NCBI RefSeq assembly: GCF_014279975.1
Contig: NZ_CP047936.1
Span: forward strand, 1,240,001-1,304,000
Reading direction: 5' to 3'
DNA length: 64,000 bases
DNA from: Synechococcus sp. BIOS-U3-1
Lineage (GTDB): Bacteria > Cyanobacteriota > Cyanobacteriia > PCC-6307 > Cyanobiaceae
The notes beneath the pieces are model-generated. The model saw only the letters and a list, made by a program, of their open reading frames with translations, was not told the DNA's origin and did no database searches. Shown one piece after another: positions 63,815-64,000 of the stretch. Positions within the stretch are counted from its first letter, which is position 1. The number at the start of each line of letters is the position of its first letter. The position numbers and the translations under genes are program-made.

Positions 63815-64000
63815 TCCGTGCTTTCACGTTGGCCGCACTGGTGATTGGTCTGGTGGTTGGTCTGATGACTCCTGCTGTGGTCAACGCCTCGCCGGGGCTC
63901 TGCACTGGTCCGGTTTGTGCAGATGACATCACACGCAGTGCCAAGAATCACTGGCAGCTCGTGCTGAAACTCAACGACCAGCTTGGCCATCGAGAAAAGG
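63811..64000 (+). CDS. Truncated exported protein of unknown function
   Basis: A gene cut by the right edge; 63 complete codons are visible. It begins [20 protein letters not shown], a clear signal peptide with predicted cleavage after VVNA, then [20 protein letters not shown] with two close cysteines and a helical [17 protein letters not shown]. The ATG overlaps the uvrC stop by 4 bases. The mature protein is probably periplasmic or lumenal. Family not recognised from this fragment. Confidence 0.7.
   Translation, partial: MIRAFTLAALVIGLVVGLMTPAVVNASPGLCTGPVCADDITRSAKNHWQLVLKLNDQLGHREK

Noticed and set aside
1-64000. CRISPR array, transposase, toxin-antitoxin or restriction-modification genes
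   Set aside because: No regularly spaced repeats, DDE/tyrosine recombinase motifs or defence-gene domains could be recognised on either strand.

Overview
The window is a dense 64-kb stretch of a unicellular marine cyanobacterial chromosome. It carries petN, psaK, thf1/psb29, a cyanobacterial-type hfq, a PucC-family transporter, several small families confined to oxygenic phototrophs (DUF2103, DUF3593, DUF2499, DUF3110, DUF1257, DUF1995, DUF4330) and a ggpS-ggtBCDA glucosylglycerol cluster. Together with moderate GC, short intergenic gaps and many 1-, 4- and 10-20-bp gene overlaps, this points to marine Synechococcus (subcluster 5.1-like). The assignment is inference from gene content; no database was consulted.

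Layout. Positions 1-4700 are the accessory part: visibly AT-rich, loosely packed, with small or orphan genes (a truncated DUF6717-like gene, two unlisted 58-59-residue proteins, an autotransporter-passenger-like repeat protein without an export module, a lipoprotein and two hypotheticals). From 4.7 kb the core genome begins. 4.7-12.2 kb groups photosynthetic and proteolytic genes (pucC, clpS, petN, thf1, clpP, ftsH). 12.2-21.2 kb holds a MacB/FtsX-like permease, pyk, a MazG-like hydrolase, a YggT protein, scpB, ilvA, dxs, psaK and a DUF3593/DUF2499 membrane pair. 21.2-30.6 kb holds csaB, then the minus-strand series htpG-rpmB-prxQ-ggpS-ggtB-ggtC-ggtD-ggtA. 30.6-33.4 kb has two ferredoxins, hisZ and an inositol-monophosphatase-family gene. 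A tRNA-Ser(GGA) follows, then pstCAB without pstS. 36.5-48.7 kb runs through a DnaK/DnaJ pair, murQ, mtnP, a cyclophilin, ribBA, argC, purN, DUF1257, an M61 peptidase and a peptidoglycan amidase. 48.7-64 kb has a lysozyme-fold-like protein, pgi, leuS, hfq, small orphans, dapF, a NifS-like desulfurase, DUF1995, DUF4330, dacB, a DivIVA-like coiled coil, coaD, uvrC and a truncated exported protein.

How genes work together. GgpS makes glucosylglycerol phosphate and GgtABCD recovers the solute, giving a salt-acclimation unit (the phosphatase GgpP is not in view). Thf1, FtsH, ClpP and ClpS suggest a photosystem-repair/proteolysis neighbourhood. PstCAB is the phosphate importer membrane and ATPase part. 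MurQ, amidase, DacB and DapF serve peptidoglycan synthesis and turnover. HisZ next to an IMPase-family enzyme suggests a histidine-pathway role for the latter.

I found no CRISPR array, integrase, transposase, prophage or defence system. The most novel material is the AT-rich left end, the paralogous lipoproteins 51 kb apart, tiny ORFs near petN and before dapF, conserved DUF pairs and a 10-G run inside the desulfurase gene.
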